NCBI GenBank assembly: GCA_964019415.1
Contig: OZ025881.1
Coordinates: forward strand, 4,373,121 to 4,437,120
Direction of reading: 5' to 3'
DNA from: Ianthella basta
Lineage: Eukaryota > Porifera > Demospongiae > Verongiida > Ianthellidae
Length of the DNA: 64,000 bases
The translations under genes and the position numbers were made by a program. Under the pieces are notes generated by a model. The model had not been told where the DNA came from. It made no database searches and was given only the letters and a program-made list of their open reading frames with translations. How positions within the stretch are numbered: position 1 is the stretch's first letter; each line of letters starts with the position of its first letter. This document shows, piece after piece, positions 1-40,900 of the stretch.

Positions 1-247
1 GTATGCCATGATCATCACCTACTTCATTTGTAGCAACAGCAAAATTAAAATCATGCATAAAAGCATGCAATATCAAATCTGTAATTCAGCTTAACATTTC
101 ATTTTTCTGGATTTTGCATGAATGAACTCATTGTTTATTATGTATTTGTCTGTGTGTATGACTGTGTCACATTGTACCTATATTGTCCAGGACCTGCACG
201 GAAACCCACTTTTGTGGATGTAGCACTCCTGTTTCAAATACCTATAG

Positions 248-282
<35 letters not shown>

Positions 283-721
283 AAATCAGAGCACAGTCTT
301 CTTCACAGACACAACTTGGGGAGTTCATGGAAAGTAAACCAACTACCCAGTACACTGTATCACTCATGCGGGTGGAAATAGTCTGAATACATAGGATTAC
401 GTTCTTCTAAAATTCTCACCTGAAAAACACATGCCCCGGGTGCAAGCACAACAACCATGGGACCGGGTGGAAGCACAACAACCTTGGGACACTACAATCC
501 CCCCCCCCCCCTCCCCCCTCCCCCCCCACACACACACTAACAGCGCCAAATGACGTTACCCAGATAGCACTTATTGCAAGATAAATAACATACACATGCC
601 CAAGGTCGGTTTCATGCATGTATCTACAAACACAGCTTACATGTGCATATCATCATACCTGATTATCTGCAGCAGACATATTGTTGTAGCCACCACGAGG
701 GAATCACGTGACTTGAAGAAA
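1..721. other. Region upstream of VIRMA, no gene seen
   Basis: No reading frame here resembles a known protein. The stretch holds a (CTAT)n run near 245-283 and a C-rich, CA-ending low-complexity tract near 489-537. It probably contains the VIRMA promoter at its right end. The frames that stay open are short and driven by the repeats. Confidence 0.6.
704..711 (+). promoter_or_regulatory. Palindromic E-box TCACGTGA just before the VIRMA start codon
   Basis: The 8-base palindrome TCACGTGA lies 10 bases before the ATG at 722. This is the core recognised by bHLH-zip factors such as USF and MITF in animals. Its closeness to the start codon suggests a short 5' leader or a site inside the leader. 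Function is inferred from the motif only. Confidence 0.4.
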
Positions 722-29623
<28,902 letters not shown>

Positions 29624-30177
29624 CTTAGTGCATCCACCACTGTGCATACTTACAGTACCCCTAACTGATTAGTACACTGCAACTGCTTGCGGTGTAAGCT
29701 ACAAGTAGTTGTGTAAACACTTTACTAAGTTCTACAACAGCGTTTGCCATTTTGTTCTAGTAGATAATTTGTTATACATAATTTTATTGTCTCTGTTACT
29801 AGTGACAATGTCAGTGTTTGGTTTGTTAATGCTGCAACTTCTAGCATAAATTACTCAAAATCACCCAAGTGCCACCTTTCTCCTCTGGGGAACAGTTATG
29901 GTCCTCTGCCATATTGCCCATAAAACCATGTGGTAAAAAGATGTGAAACAAATTGTTTATCATTGCAAGGTACATACTGTATTATACTGCCTTTTGAAGG
30001 TCACAAAAGCTCTAGATTGCCTCTTTACAATCACTAATGATGACAGACAGTCAATTTTATATTACCTGTTATTCACTGCTACCTAGTCTTTTATTGCAGT
30101 TAGCGCTGTGTGGCAGCATAGCAGGCGTTCTTGCTATAGACTAGTAATGCATTCTACAGTATATCTTGGCAGCCTAA

Positions 30178-30440
30178 TTGTCTTATTCAGTGTGTCAGCT
30201 TGTGTGTGCATCAACTCAGCATGGAGGCAGTTGTTTAGAGCATGATGCAAGCTTAAGACCGGATAGTGTTAGATTGCATGTGCAAATATACAGGAACACC
30301 TCTTTCCACAGGGATAATCACTCGACCGTACCCATTTGCTGTTGCTACAGTGTCATGATCAGGACCTTGGAAATTATTTTTATCTATGTGGTCTGGTAGC
30401 ACAGATTCTATAGCCAGAGTGATGCTGGACATAGTGTATC
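30178..30440 (-). pseudogene. Decayed duplicate of the thrombospondin 3' end
   Basis: On the + strand this stretch aligns in order with 31741-31985, the last thrombospondin exon. Shared words include TGTGTGCATCAACTCA, GGCAGTTGTTT/GGCAATTGTTT, ATAATCAC and GACCTTGGAA/CACCTTGGAA. Upstream similarity near 30100 (GCTGTGTGGCAGCA) matches 31625 (GCTGTGCGGCAGCA). The frame is broken. It is the left member of a duplicated gene junction whose right member is the VIRMA-like fragment at 30498-31130. Confidence 0.75.
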
Positions 30441-30497
30441 TACCTCCTACTCATATCAGTCAACCCAATACATGCATAAGCTTGCAGCTTCAGCGGC

Positions 30498-31130
30498 AGG
30501 CTTTGTAGTTCACTGTTGTTATAAAGTTCCTTTGATCATGTTTCACTAGACGCCATGTGATATTTCAATCAGAAACATGACACCATACCATGTAGTGGCA
30601 GGTGTCTGGCCCATGTAGCTGGTACTGTCTTTCAGGCAACAGACAAGGGCTATTTACATTAGTACATGCATATTTAAGCACTTCCTACATACGTACGTAC
30701 GTAGCAATGTAGGAGTGGCTTGAAGTGAATGCGCTTGTAAGGGCTTCAGGACAACCTTGTACTGTACCTTAATGGTATGTGGGTGGAGGTATGCAATGGA
30801 TACAGGCCTCTCTCCTTTTGTCCTTTACTTGGTCTGCTGTGATAGGGCCCATTCCCTGGCAAGACATCATGATCATGCACAATTATGAGCACAACCAGCA
30901 GTGCACCCTCAGTGCAAGTTCCTATTTGGTCTGAAGCCCTATGCCTGGATGACTGACAGCTCATGTGTGTTCTCTGACCTACTGGAGCAACAGCTGGTCC
31001 GTCCAGTGGGGACCGGTGTACAGTATGTCTTTGTGTGATTCCACAGTCTGGTGCACAAGACCCTCACCCGGCTCCAGCTGGTAGCATGACTGTGTTCTGG
31101 CACACATCCTGGCATGCAGCCTTCTCAGTA
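30498..31130 (+). pseudogene. Decayed duplicate of the VIRMA 3' end
   Basis: The left part aligns with 27111-27505 of VIRMA, including intron sequence. Shared words include AGGCTTTGT, CACTAGAC, GTGGGTGGAGGTAT and AGCACAACCAGCAG. The right part aligns with the last VIRMA exon from about 29400: TCCTATTTGGTCTGAA against TCCTATGGTCTGAACC, then CTCACCTAGCAACAGCTAG against CTGACCTACTGGAGCAACAG. The two exon pieces are fused inside both exons near 30920, so the intron between them and its LINE are absent. Stops and indels show that it does not code. Confidence 0.8.
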
Positions 31131-31422
31131 TGTCCACATGCACAGCTGCTGTGCTCTAACACGCATACCTTGTCATGGTCATGTCCATATATATTTTGCT
31201 CCAGGAGACATGTATGCTACATAACAGCTATATACATAACGTGTTTTGCCAAAAGTAACAATACATTGGTTTCAATTTAACAGTGATGCAGAACAATGTT
31301 GCAGACATGCATATAAAAATAATAATAGAGAGATAATTGTAGAAATGAGCAAAAACAGTGTTTGGTACAAGGGATTCAATGTGCAGTAGTACAGTACAGT
31401 AGGTAGTGCCACAATGATAGCA

Positions 31423-31500
31423 ATTTGTAAACAAATGAACAAGCATGGATTTGTAAACAAATGAACATGCATGGATTTGTAAACAAATGAACATGCATGG
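31423..31500. repeat. 26-bp tandem repeat, three copies
   Basis: Units of ATTTGTAAACAAATGAACAT plus GCATGG repeat three times downstream of the thrombospondin stop codon, inside its likely 3' UTR or flank. Each unit contains the palindrome ATTTGTAAACAAAT, which can pair with itself. Confidence 0.85.
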
Positions 31501-31742
31501 ATATACATGCATGGTTGAAGATAAAATAATTTCAGTCAAGCATGTTTGTGATTCAGGCACAAGGTTGTATCTTCACTGAGCAGCCGGTCACGACTTGTAT
31601 CTGTAGTTAACACACTGTGAATTGCTGTGCGGCAGCAAATCAGAAACTGAAGAATCTGTACGGATAAAGAAGTTGCCACAGTGTAGAATCTGAAACAGAT
31701 CGATTGGTGCTATTGTACATGTAGTATTCTAAGACATCATAT

Positions 31743-32291
31743 TCAGTACATACTGCAGTGCTGGCCTGTGTGCATCAACTCACCAGGCAATTGTTTGATG
31801 CTGATGCCAGACCAGATGGTGTTGGATTGTCCAAACGTGAACAAACCCAGCTTCCCTCCACGGTGGTAATAATCACACATACACCCAGTTGCTGCTACGA
31901 TGTCAGCACCTTGGAAGATTTGAAGGTTCATGCATCCACTTTGTGATGAATAGCGCAGATTCCAGCGATACTGTACCCCTTCCATCCAGCCTCCAGCCTT
32001 CCTCCACAGTGGTGTGGAGGTGAAGAACCTGCCCTTTGAGTTCCAAATGCTGTTCCGTAGAAATGAACCTATGGATTTTGACGTCTTGATCTTCTTGACC
32101 TGTAGCTCAGCTTCTGCTGTGGCAATGAAAGGTCTGTGATTACGGTAAACTTCTTTTCCCTTCTTCCAAGTCACTAGCATAAAGCGCTGGTTACTCTGAT
32201 AGTTGAATGCAAGACCAATGAAGTCATCCTCCCCATCTGCATTCCTCACTTCCATTGTTCCGTTGTATTCATATGATGAGTAAGTATGGTC
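31743..32291 (-). CDS. Thrombospondin C-terminal lectin-like domain, last exon
   Basis: The encoded sequence [20 protein letters not shown], later [14 protein letters not shown], then [16 protein letters not shown], matches the beta-sandwich C-terminal domain of thrombospondins, which binds cells and calcium. The end is somewhat longer than in vertebrate family members and still includes a cysteine near the terminus. A decayed copy of this exon lies at 30178-30440. Confidence 0.9.
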   Translation of the reverse strand, partial: DHTYSSYEYNGTMEVRNADGEDDFIGLAFNYQSNQRFMLVTWKKGKEVYRNHRPFIATAEAELQVKKIKTSKSIGSFLRNSIWNSKGRFFTSTPLWRKAGGWMEGVQYRWNLRYSSQSGCMNLQIFQGADIVAATGCMCDYYHRGGKLGLFTFGQSNTIWSGISIKQLPGELMHTGQHCSMY

Positions 32292-35200
32292 ACCTGGTAG
32301 GGATAGGGATAGCAGATGCTAGTCAAAGTGACAATGCATGCTATGGCAATAAGGTGGGGAGAAGCAAGCATGCACAAGACACAGACTGCAGAGGAGCACT
32401 TACCAAGTAGCAGCTCGGGATCACTGGACTTCTTTTGAACTACATAAGTGCCAGACCTCTGCACAACCCAGTCTGCCTCCTTCTGCACTGGGTTACTCAG
32501 CTTCACAACCATGTACTGCTGCAAGTTGTCCTTGGTGAGGAACCTGTTACAAGGTGCAGCATCCACACTGTCCAGAACCCCATCTCCATCACAGTCATTC
32601 TCACAGGCATCACCAATGCCATTACCTGTAAAAACAGTGCATACCCTCATTTAGTAGCAAACATATAGTACATTCCACCACTGCAGGTACAGCATGCATT
32701 GCGCAGGTGTACCATTTCTGTCCATTTGATCATAATTCTTGACCTTGGGACAATTGTCACGCTCATCTGGCACGCCATCGTTATCATCGTCACTGTCACA
32801 AGCATCACCTATGGATGCATATAGCATAAGCAATGTGTTAGCCCATAGCAATCAAGTGCAATACATAAGCCAGCTAGGTTAAATGCTGATAGCATTGAAC
32901 AGGTCTGGCATTACTGACCATTAGCATCATCATCAGTGTTGAGCTGATCGGAGTTGGCAACGAGCTCACAGTTATCCCATCCATCTTGCACACCGTCATT
33001 GTCCCTGTCTCTCTCTGTGTCACAGACATCACCAATGCCATCCTTGTCCTTGTCCCTCTACCATGAGAATGGAATATCACAACTTCACCAGTATTTTGAT
33101 CAAGCTGATGCACTTTGCACAATATTAGACCTGACAGTCATGCATGACCAACCTGGTCTCTGTTAGAAACAGCTTTGCAGTTGTCACAAGCATCCCCAAG
33201 GCCATCCCCATCAAAGTCCTCTTGGGCTCTATTGTCCGCACTGGGACAGTTGTCCTTATAGTTTGGTACACCTGGTGAGAACAACATAGAGCAATAAGTG
33301 TAATGATCTAGCTAGCTATGTATATGTTAGGATGACAGCCCTTCTGTCAGATGCACTGCAGTGCTCACCATCCCCATCAATGTCTTGATCACAGGCATCA
33401 CCAAATCGGTCTCTATCAATATTGAATTGCATTGGGTTTGGACGATCAGGACAGTTGTCACACACATCTCCACGGCCATCTTTGTCATAGTCAGCCTGCT
33501 GAGGGTTGCTGACAAATGGACAGTTGTCCTGCACAGTTTTGGTAAACAAAAGGGAAACATATGACTGTAAGCCACATGTTTCTCCAGGATGCCAATCCAG
33601 GATGCTGTGATGTGCTTGTAACTTGTAGCTTCTTAATTGGTCAAGGGCTTCAGTTTGTGATCACTGCTAACCTCTAAGTCTTGCCAGCCATCATTGTCAA
33701 AATCAGTATCACATACGTCACCCCAGCCATCCCCATCAGCATCCTCCTGGTCCACATTTGGCACATACACGCAGTTGTCCTGTAGGGGGGCACACTACAT
33801 TAAAATATCCATCACACAGAACCACCAGTAGTTTATGCCATTCAATGCAAAACACACCCTTTTGCAAGGTGGACTCTTGCACAGCTTGCGGAAAGGTTGG
33901 TCAGGCACACCATCATAATCGGTGTCTTTCACACATTCCACTCCACCTTCTCCTATGTAGCCATCAGGACACTGTTGCAAGATTGATGGGAATTGATCTC
34001 ACTTTCATTGTACTCCACACAGGGTGTATACTGACTACGGTACACTCACCTCACACCTGTATGTCCCACTTCCAGTGTTGATGCACCCATCTGCCATGAC
34101 ACAGTGGTGTACATTAGCAAGGCAGGGATCACTCAGAGTACAACCGGTGGAGCCATGGCCAGAGTAGCCTGGACGACAATCTGAACAGGTGTAATTGCCC
34201 TGAGGAATGCACAAACACACATAACATTGATTACCACTAGAAAGTGGGGACACTACATGTCATGTAATAGGATGTCATAATTAGCTGTGTTGCAAATGGC
34301 GGTGGTCTCACTTGTGTATTGGAGCAGTTGGAGTGCTTGTCACATGGACTGAGAAGTAGACATTCATCTATGTCAATGCACTCCTAGGGGTGGGAATGTT
34401 GCAGATAAAGAGGTACGTAGCAACATGCTCTCATGCAATTTAGTTCATAGACTACAAACCTGCTTGGCCTTCAGAGCATCATCTAAATCTAATCCTTCAG
34501 AGTACTTGGAAGTGTAACCTGCGGGACAGTCCTCACACATGTAGCCAAACTCCTTGTCAATGCACTTCACTCCAGGAGCACAGGGGTTTGCTAGGGAACA
34601 CTGCGAGGGAAGGTGAGGGCTTCTATCAGTGGTGGGCACCTCAGATGAAACAGCTGTATTACAGCCATCCAAATGAACATGCAGCACAATTCAATTACTG
34701 CAATGTGTGTGCACATATACGCATGTACGTATATGTGTGCATTAGTGTACCTCATCCACACCAGTGCATGTTAATCCATCTCCCGAGAGCCCACGAGGAC
34801 AAGGCCCACAGATGTGGACATCAGTCCGCTCAGGACGTGTGGTGCACTCCACACCAGAATAACATGGGTTGGGCTTGCAAGCATCTAAACAGGTAAAAAG
34901 AAGAAAACTGACACTTGCATGCAGAGCATTCCTTGCCACAAGATACACCGAATTGTGCCAAAAATGTCACTCACCAGGACATGTATGTTGGTTGCATTCT
35001 CTTTTCTCAAAATTAGCTCCAACACACTTCTTCCCTCCATGCAAGTCAATCTGTTTATAGGCTCTGCTCTTAGTCTGTACTCCTCCTTCACAGCTGGCAG
35101 AGCAGGGGGTCCAGTCGGACCATTCCTCCCATTCACAGTCCACAGGGCAGGGATCAGTGTTGCAGCTCCTCTCCTCTAGGTCAATCCCGTCACATTGCTG

Positions 35201-36589
35201 ACCACCATACTGGGGAGCAGGGTTATTGCAGTTGCGTACCCTGAAATGGAACCCTCCTCCACATTTTTTGCTACACACAGACCACTCTGTCCAGTTTCCC
35301 CAGCCACCATCAACTAATAATAGGAAGAGACAGAAGATGCCAGGCATATGGTATGGTTAGAGAATGACAAGCTTCACAAACATCTGGTGACACTTAACAA
35401 CAATGTGATCAAAGGCGATACGTAAGAACATTACTCACAATCTTTTTAAGTGCCATGTACTTACTCGGACAGTGTTGTTCAAAGCAGTCGGTTGTCTCTG
35501 TTGAGTGACCTTGGCACTCCTTCCCTCCATGTGCTGGGGCAGGACTGTCACACAACCTCTGCCGTGAGGTTGTCCCGTTCCCACAAGTCTTTGAGCAGCT
35601 AGTCCACGTGTCCCAGGCTCCCCACAGACCATCGACTACAAAGAAGGACACTTACACTAGCTACTCATAATAGATTAATAGATCGAGCATTTTAGGTGAC
35701 ATTTCTCAACAGTCTATGACAGGTCTTACTTGGACAAGGCTCAGGGTTGCAGAACTCCACTTCCTGCAGTGAACCCTTGCAGTCCACTTCCACCACCTGT
35801 GTGAGGCCTTCTGATTTGATCTTGCACTGGCGCGATCGGCTTCTCCTGCCAGAACCACAGGAGCGGCTGCAGGGCTCCCACTCCGACCACTCCGAGAGAG
35901 TCGCAACAGATTGATCAGAGACTCCGACTTGAGTAAGGTCTGCACGTGGAGGGAGAGATGTAGTATCAGCGCTGGTATTACGGAAATGATGATATGCACC
36001 TCTTCATCAAGTGGGCCGTGCACTTACGACATTGCAGGCAGCACTCTCCTCTGACGTGGAACGGTGCTTTTCCATCCAGGCATTCTTCGATCTTTTCGCA
36101 CTTGGTGTCAAGTCGTTCTTCCTCCACCCGTCCTTGGTTGCAGTGGTACCGTACGCACGGGTCTGTGCTATCGGTCCAATTTTCTCCCGACCTGAACACG
36201 CCCTCCTTCACATCGCAGAACGGGCAACTTTCCTGTGGGGGACAGGAAGTAACGACATCATGCATGCACTAGCTCGGAAAGGAACATCGCGGCTCTAACA
36301 CAACAGCTCATTGCTATCGCACTACTGACTCTTATCCTCACCCTAATGATCCTTGCTTCTGCTGCTGCAGCACCTTCAATTTCTACGCCTTCTGTTGAGA
36401 AATTTAAAGCGTGATCAGAAAACAGGCATAAGTGCATGCGGTACACCCACCTATAGCTAACCAACCCGAATACACCATGACCAGTGCGTTTAACGATTAT
36501 AATGACTCACCACAGGTAGAATCGCTTGCAGTTGTAATGCGGACTAGGACCGCAGCGAAGCACAAAGCTAGCAGACCAGAGACTTTCAT
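31743..36589 (-). CDS. Thrombospondin (VWC-TSR-EGF-type 3-C-terminal domain), multi-exon
   Basis: A secreted, calcium-binding matrix glycoprotein. Coding runs from ATG at 36589 to TGA at 31743-31745. The signal peptide is [18 protein letters not shown] plus a polar cleavage region. Exons (approximate) are 36511-36589, 36347-36396, 36026-36233 (VWC), 35730-35940 (TSR1), 35464-35637 (TSR2) and 34976-35315 (TSR3 and TSR4). Then come 34752-34886, 34460-34602, 34312-34386, 34052-34199 and 33857-33974 (EGF-like). Type 3 repeats occupy 33672-33780, 33369-33530, 33152-33273, 32923-33057 and 32712-32810, running into 32404-32626, and the C-terminal domain ends the protein at 31743-32291. The domain order matches vertebrate TSP-1/2. 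However, no laminin-G-like N-terminal domain or coiled coil is visible between the signal peptide and VWC. I leave the symbol empty because orthology to a numbered TSP is not clear. Confidence 0.9.
32404..33780 (-). CDS. Thrombospondin type 3 calcium-binding repeat exons
   Basis: Six exons encode chained DxDxDGxxDxxDNCP motifs, for example [40 protein letters not shown] and [17 protein letters not shown]. The Asp-rich loops bind many calcium ions and the cysteines form the wire-like disulphide chain of the family. I see no RGD motif in the stretches read. The last exon (32404-32626) runs from the final calcium repeat into the start of the C-terminal lectin-like domain ([14 protein letters not shown]). 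Confidence 0.9.
34976..35940 (-). CDS. Thrombospondin exons encoding four type 1 repeats (TSR)
   Basis: Three exons encode [60 protein letters not shown] and [20 protein letters not shown]. Each carries the stacked Trp and Arg layers and six-cysteine pattern of a TSR. The WxxW motif can be C-mannosylated and the CSxxCG motif O-fucosylated in animals, and most repeats keep both. The third and fourth repeats share one exon (34976-35315). Vertebrate TSP-1/2 have three such repeats, so four is one more. Introns fall between repeats in phase, as is usual for shuffled domains. Confidence 0.9.
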
Positions 36590-36797
36590 TCTTGCCTGGT
36601 GGATGCGACGACGAATTTCGGATTACGATTAATTAGCTAGCAGTTGCGCCTTTTTATAGCATGTCGCCACCAATCATGACGTCATCTGCAGATGCTACAC
36701 GGAACACGTCAGAACACAGCCACTGAATATCTGTGATTCATGCATTGCTGGCATGCTTTGCAACACTCATATGTATTCCTCCAGATGTCCTAGCAGG
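36590..36797 (-). promoter_or_regulatory. Intergenic promoter of the thrombospondin gene with TATA box
   Basis: Only 208 bases separate the SCFD2 stop (36798) from the thrombospondin ATG (36589). On the minus strand GCTATAAAAAGGCG (TATA core at 36651-36658) lies about 62 bases before the ATG, a good place for a TATA box with transcription starting near 36625. SCFD2 polyadenylation must also fall in or beyond this gap. Confidence 0.65.
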
Positions 36798-37948
36798 CTA
36801 ATGGTCAAATAAGGCTGCAACACAGTCATCAGGCTTCAGAATATGTGATGATCCAACTACAATCTGCATACCAGTAGAAAGATGGTGCGTTAACAGGATG
36901 AGTCAGCACATGGAGCAAAGCTACATCAGAGCTATGTATACCAGCAGCTACAATGGTGTAGGTACCTGTGTGGTGGATCTATGGACAGCGCCAATTTCTT
37001 GGATTAGGTGAACTTCTTGGGCAGTGGCCCCCAATGACGTACACAATCAAGAGAGGATGGCTGTTGGGGTGTGCCCTGGCAGAACTCATGAAGAGGCTGG
37101 ACAGGGAAGAGAAGGAGAAGGTGCAGTGAGCACATGTAGACCAAAACAGCTGTATGTGACAGATTGTATGAGTGATATACATTCTCTTGGGATACACGTT
37201 TAACAGTGATTACCTCAGGCTGGATTTTAGCCGTTCAGTAAGCCCTTGAGAATGATGCACCACATCAGTAAGAAAAGGCTTTGATGGGTGGAACACAGCA
37301 TTCATCAACTGTAGTAAAAGAACACAAGTGCAATGGGGATGACCAGTTGGAAATCAAGATAACTTAGGCACCTTCCAAGGTATGCCTATATATATATTCT
37401 GCACTCCCATGTATCTTCTAATGATGCATTCCATTCCATATTCTTTCAGCTAGCCACAGAAGAAGATGAGACAGCAACAGAGAGGATGATAGTAAACAAT
37501 GCCATCCACTATCCACAACCCCCTAGCTCATGTTCCCCTCGAGCTCCAGTTGTGTTAGTTTGCAATGCTCATGCATGATATATATATATTATATATATAG
37601 CATAAATACATTATGACATAGGACTGGGCAAATTCTTGAGCAGTCATGTAGCAGAGATAATTTGAATGTAAAACGTTTCGACCACTAAGGTCTTCATCAG
37701 TTACAGTACTGTACCTCAGAAGCTATGAAGACCTACGTGGTCGAAATGTTTTACAAAAAATTTATCTTTGCTACGTGATTGCTCAAGAATTTGCCAAGTC
37801 CTATCTATGCTGTAGCAATGAGCCTCTACCAAATTACATTATGACATGGCATACACTTGCATGTAATTGTGTTAAACTATTACTGGACAGTAACTGTTAC
37901 AGTTTCTTGACTATCAATAACTTCGAAGTTGTTATCCAAGCTCCTCTC

Positions 37949-37983
<35 letters not shown>

Positions 37984-40900
37984 CAGACCCAGTCCCAGAT
38001 ACAACTTGGCTGATAGATGGCGCAGAGGTGTCTCTAGTCTGCACATTGCCTTATCCCATTGGAGTGGATGGAGATTACATTGTGTTCTCAATCCCTTTCC
38101 TGTCACCCATCACCATCAGTATGAGCCTGGTTACAAAATTTATGATCCTGCCGCTAGCACAGAATGCAGACCCTACCTGAAACATCTCCTGCAGCCCATT
38201 GCAATGTACACATGTTGGAATTGGCAAAGGTCACACAACATGTGACTTGGCAGTAGAGGACACCCTCTGCCCTCTGTCTGGCACATGATGTGATATTCAT
38301 TCTTGCACAGCTTTCAACCTTCATTGACTTTGCCACAATGAAAGCAGCATAATAATACAGTAATACACTGTTCATTGTGTTGTATAGCCTATAGGTCAAG
38401 CACACCTTCAGTACCACACAAAGGCAATTCCCACCTGGTATCTTAATGTTATTCATAGCTGACACAGCAGAATTCCTTGGCTACTGTTCACTCACCAGTT
38501 CAGACACCAATATAAACTCTGGCAATGTAGCATTTCAACACCATACCTGTGGTGCCATATCATACTCCTCTCCCACAGTCTTTGGCATCCAATGTAATGA
38601 TATTCATAGTACATTCTACAGGTGTCCTTGCCCCTTTGGCAGAGCCCTTATCATCACTTCAGTACTAGCTTAGCGCCACCTGGTCTACCCTCTTTATGCA
38701 TTTAATCATTATTAAAATTAATGTTGATTCTTCTACCTATTTGCACTTTCCAAGAAAAAACTGTCAAATTGGAAGGTATACTTTCCTGACTGTTGTGTCT
38801 CTGATAGCTGAGATTAGTGTACTAGTGATCAGTACCTGAGTGGTTGTCTTAGTGCTACCAGAAGCCCTTCCTTTTTCTCTTATTATGTACTCCTGGTGCT
38901 ACTGATGACAGGTAACTAGCTTCTCCATTCACACAATTGTGCCAAAGTGTTGAGCTCATCACAACTAACAGTCAACCCTAACAGGCAACCCATTTAACCT
39001 AGACAATTATGTATGTCCAAAGAATTCCAAGTGAAAGTGAAGTACTGCAAGAATATGCTGGTTGGCTGACAGAGCAAATATGTCTGCTGTATGTTTACAC
39101 ATGGGACACTCTCCATTCCTCCCACCCCTGTTGCAATGAATCTGCTGTTGAAGGTCAAATATTGCAGTCACTCACGCACCTGCAGCAGGAGGGAAGGTGT
39201 GGGGCTTGAGCTGTCCTGCTTCACCAGCTCTCTGCATACGGTAGACAAGAAACACAAAAGATTAGGGCAGACACATCAAACCAGGTAGATGTATCCCAAT
39301 TCCAGTGAAAACAGTAGCACAGCACAAGCACAGTCAGATCAAGGCTTGCCCAAGGAAGCCAGGCCTGGCCAAATTCCTTAGTATAAAACAAATTAGAGGT
39401 ACCGCCTAAGTGCTACGTACCTGCCAATTAGCAGGAGCAAACACTGGTCTGTACAAGTGCAGTGAAACAGACCGCAAACGTCATATCAATTAGTAGAGAG
39501 AGACAGAAAGGCATCTGTGCTTTTATTTCCTTAGTATGCTTTGATCTTTAGGTACAAATGAGTCATAAAAATGGCATATTAACCCTGGAACAGGTCATTA
39601 CATTTTTAGGAACCTGGTGAGAGAGCCGCTCTCGATTGACACAGGTAAGTGCAGAGTGTACAGTGATATGTCTGTCATAGTATAAGTTGCTTATAGACCA
39701 AGCCTCATCTCAGCGCCTTAGAAACCTTGGGATGTTCCATACTGTAAATCACATCGTGCTTCGCCTTCAGTGATTGTGCAACATCCCTATGTATCTATAA
39801 TGGTAGCGAGATTCAGCTTGGGGCCAACAACCTAGACATATTCCACCAGGACATCACAAGTGCTGGGGAAATACTTAATCTCATTACTTTATTAAGCATA
39901 GATTAGCAATGTGTGCAACTGGTATGTACTGTCTCAAGGCCAATGAAGGCATACTGTACAGTATATTTGTTCCATACCTAAACTGCTTCAGAGCATCTCG
40001 GCAGTGTTGCACCTGATGGAGCACAACCATAACCTTCTGTTCAGTAAAGGTTGCAATTGTTCCTTGACTTACTGGAGGTTCTATGTGGACAGCCATTAGA
40101 ATGACTGATAAATACACTCTCCTCCCCACTCTCTCTCTCCCTCTCTCTCTCACACACACAACACAAACAGTGTGAGACACCAACATGCATATAAACACAC
40201 ATAGCTTATCTATCATTTGCCGAACTAACGTTGGCCTATTGCATTACACAGCCATCCCTCTCTGGTTGTAGCTACTTGGAAGTAATCACACAGGGCAACC
40301 TGCAAGATATGGGATCACAGGCACGTGAGTGGTTCAGAGACCAAGATGGGAGTGCCTATGTATGTTTGCCACCTATACCTGCAACTGTTCCTCACACTGT
40401 GAAGGGATATTGGTGTTAGGCCCAGCCAAGGAGTACAAGTAGATACACAACCCCAGCACCTCACGTGGGTGCAATGCTGTCTCATGAGCCCTGCATACCA
40501 CCAGCACATACATATGTACATGGGTCATGGCTCAATCAGCACACAGGAAACAGTGAGAAATAGTACCTTTCCAGAGCTAAGGCTTGTGCCTGGATGACTT
40601 GTACCACTTGTCCAAAGGCACTCTCCACCACACCATCAACCAAACAGAGAGCCACCACCTGACAAACCAACCCACACCCATATAGACACAGTATTTTGTA
40701 CACATGCACTAACACATTGCATAATGCATGATACATAATAGTATGGCTCAAAAAGTGCCGTATACATACCTTTTCAACTGACAGTAGTTTCTCCCAGTTC
40801 CTTGTACTGGGATGAGTAGTAGCCTGCACAGCTGCACAGGACAGCTGCAGTAAACCAAGCTGGTTCATGCAGGCCCTGCTATGTCCCCTGCACATGCCAT

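Noticed and set aside
30746-30964. Minus-strand frame in the VIRMA/thrombospondin spacer considered as a small gene
   Set aside because: The DNA is explained as a decayed copy of VIRMA 3' exons on the + strand.
37929-38180. Possible immunoglobulin-domain exon on the + strand
   Set aside because: There is only a weak Trp-Cys pattern, no clear splice borders and a TA microsatellite at its start; kept only as an unexplained stretch.
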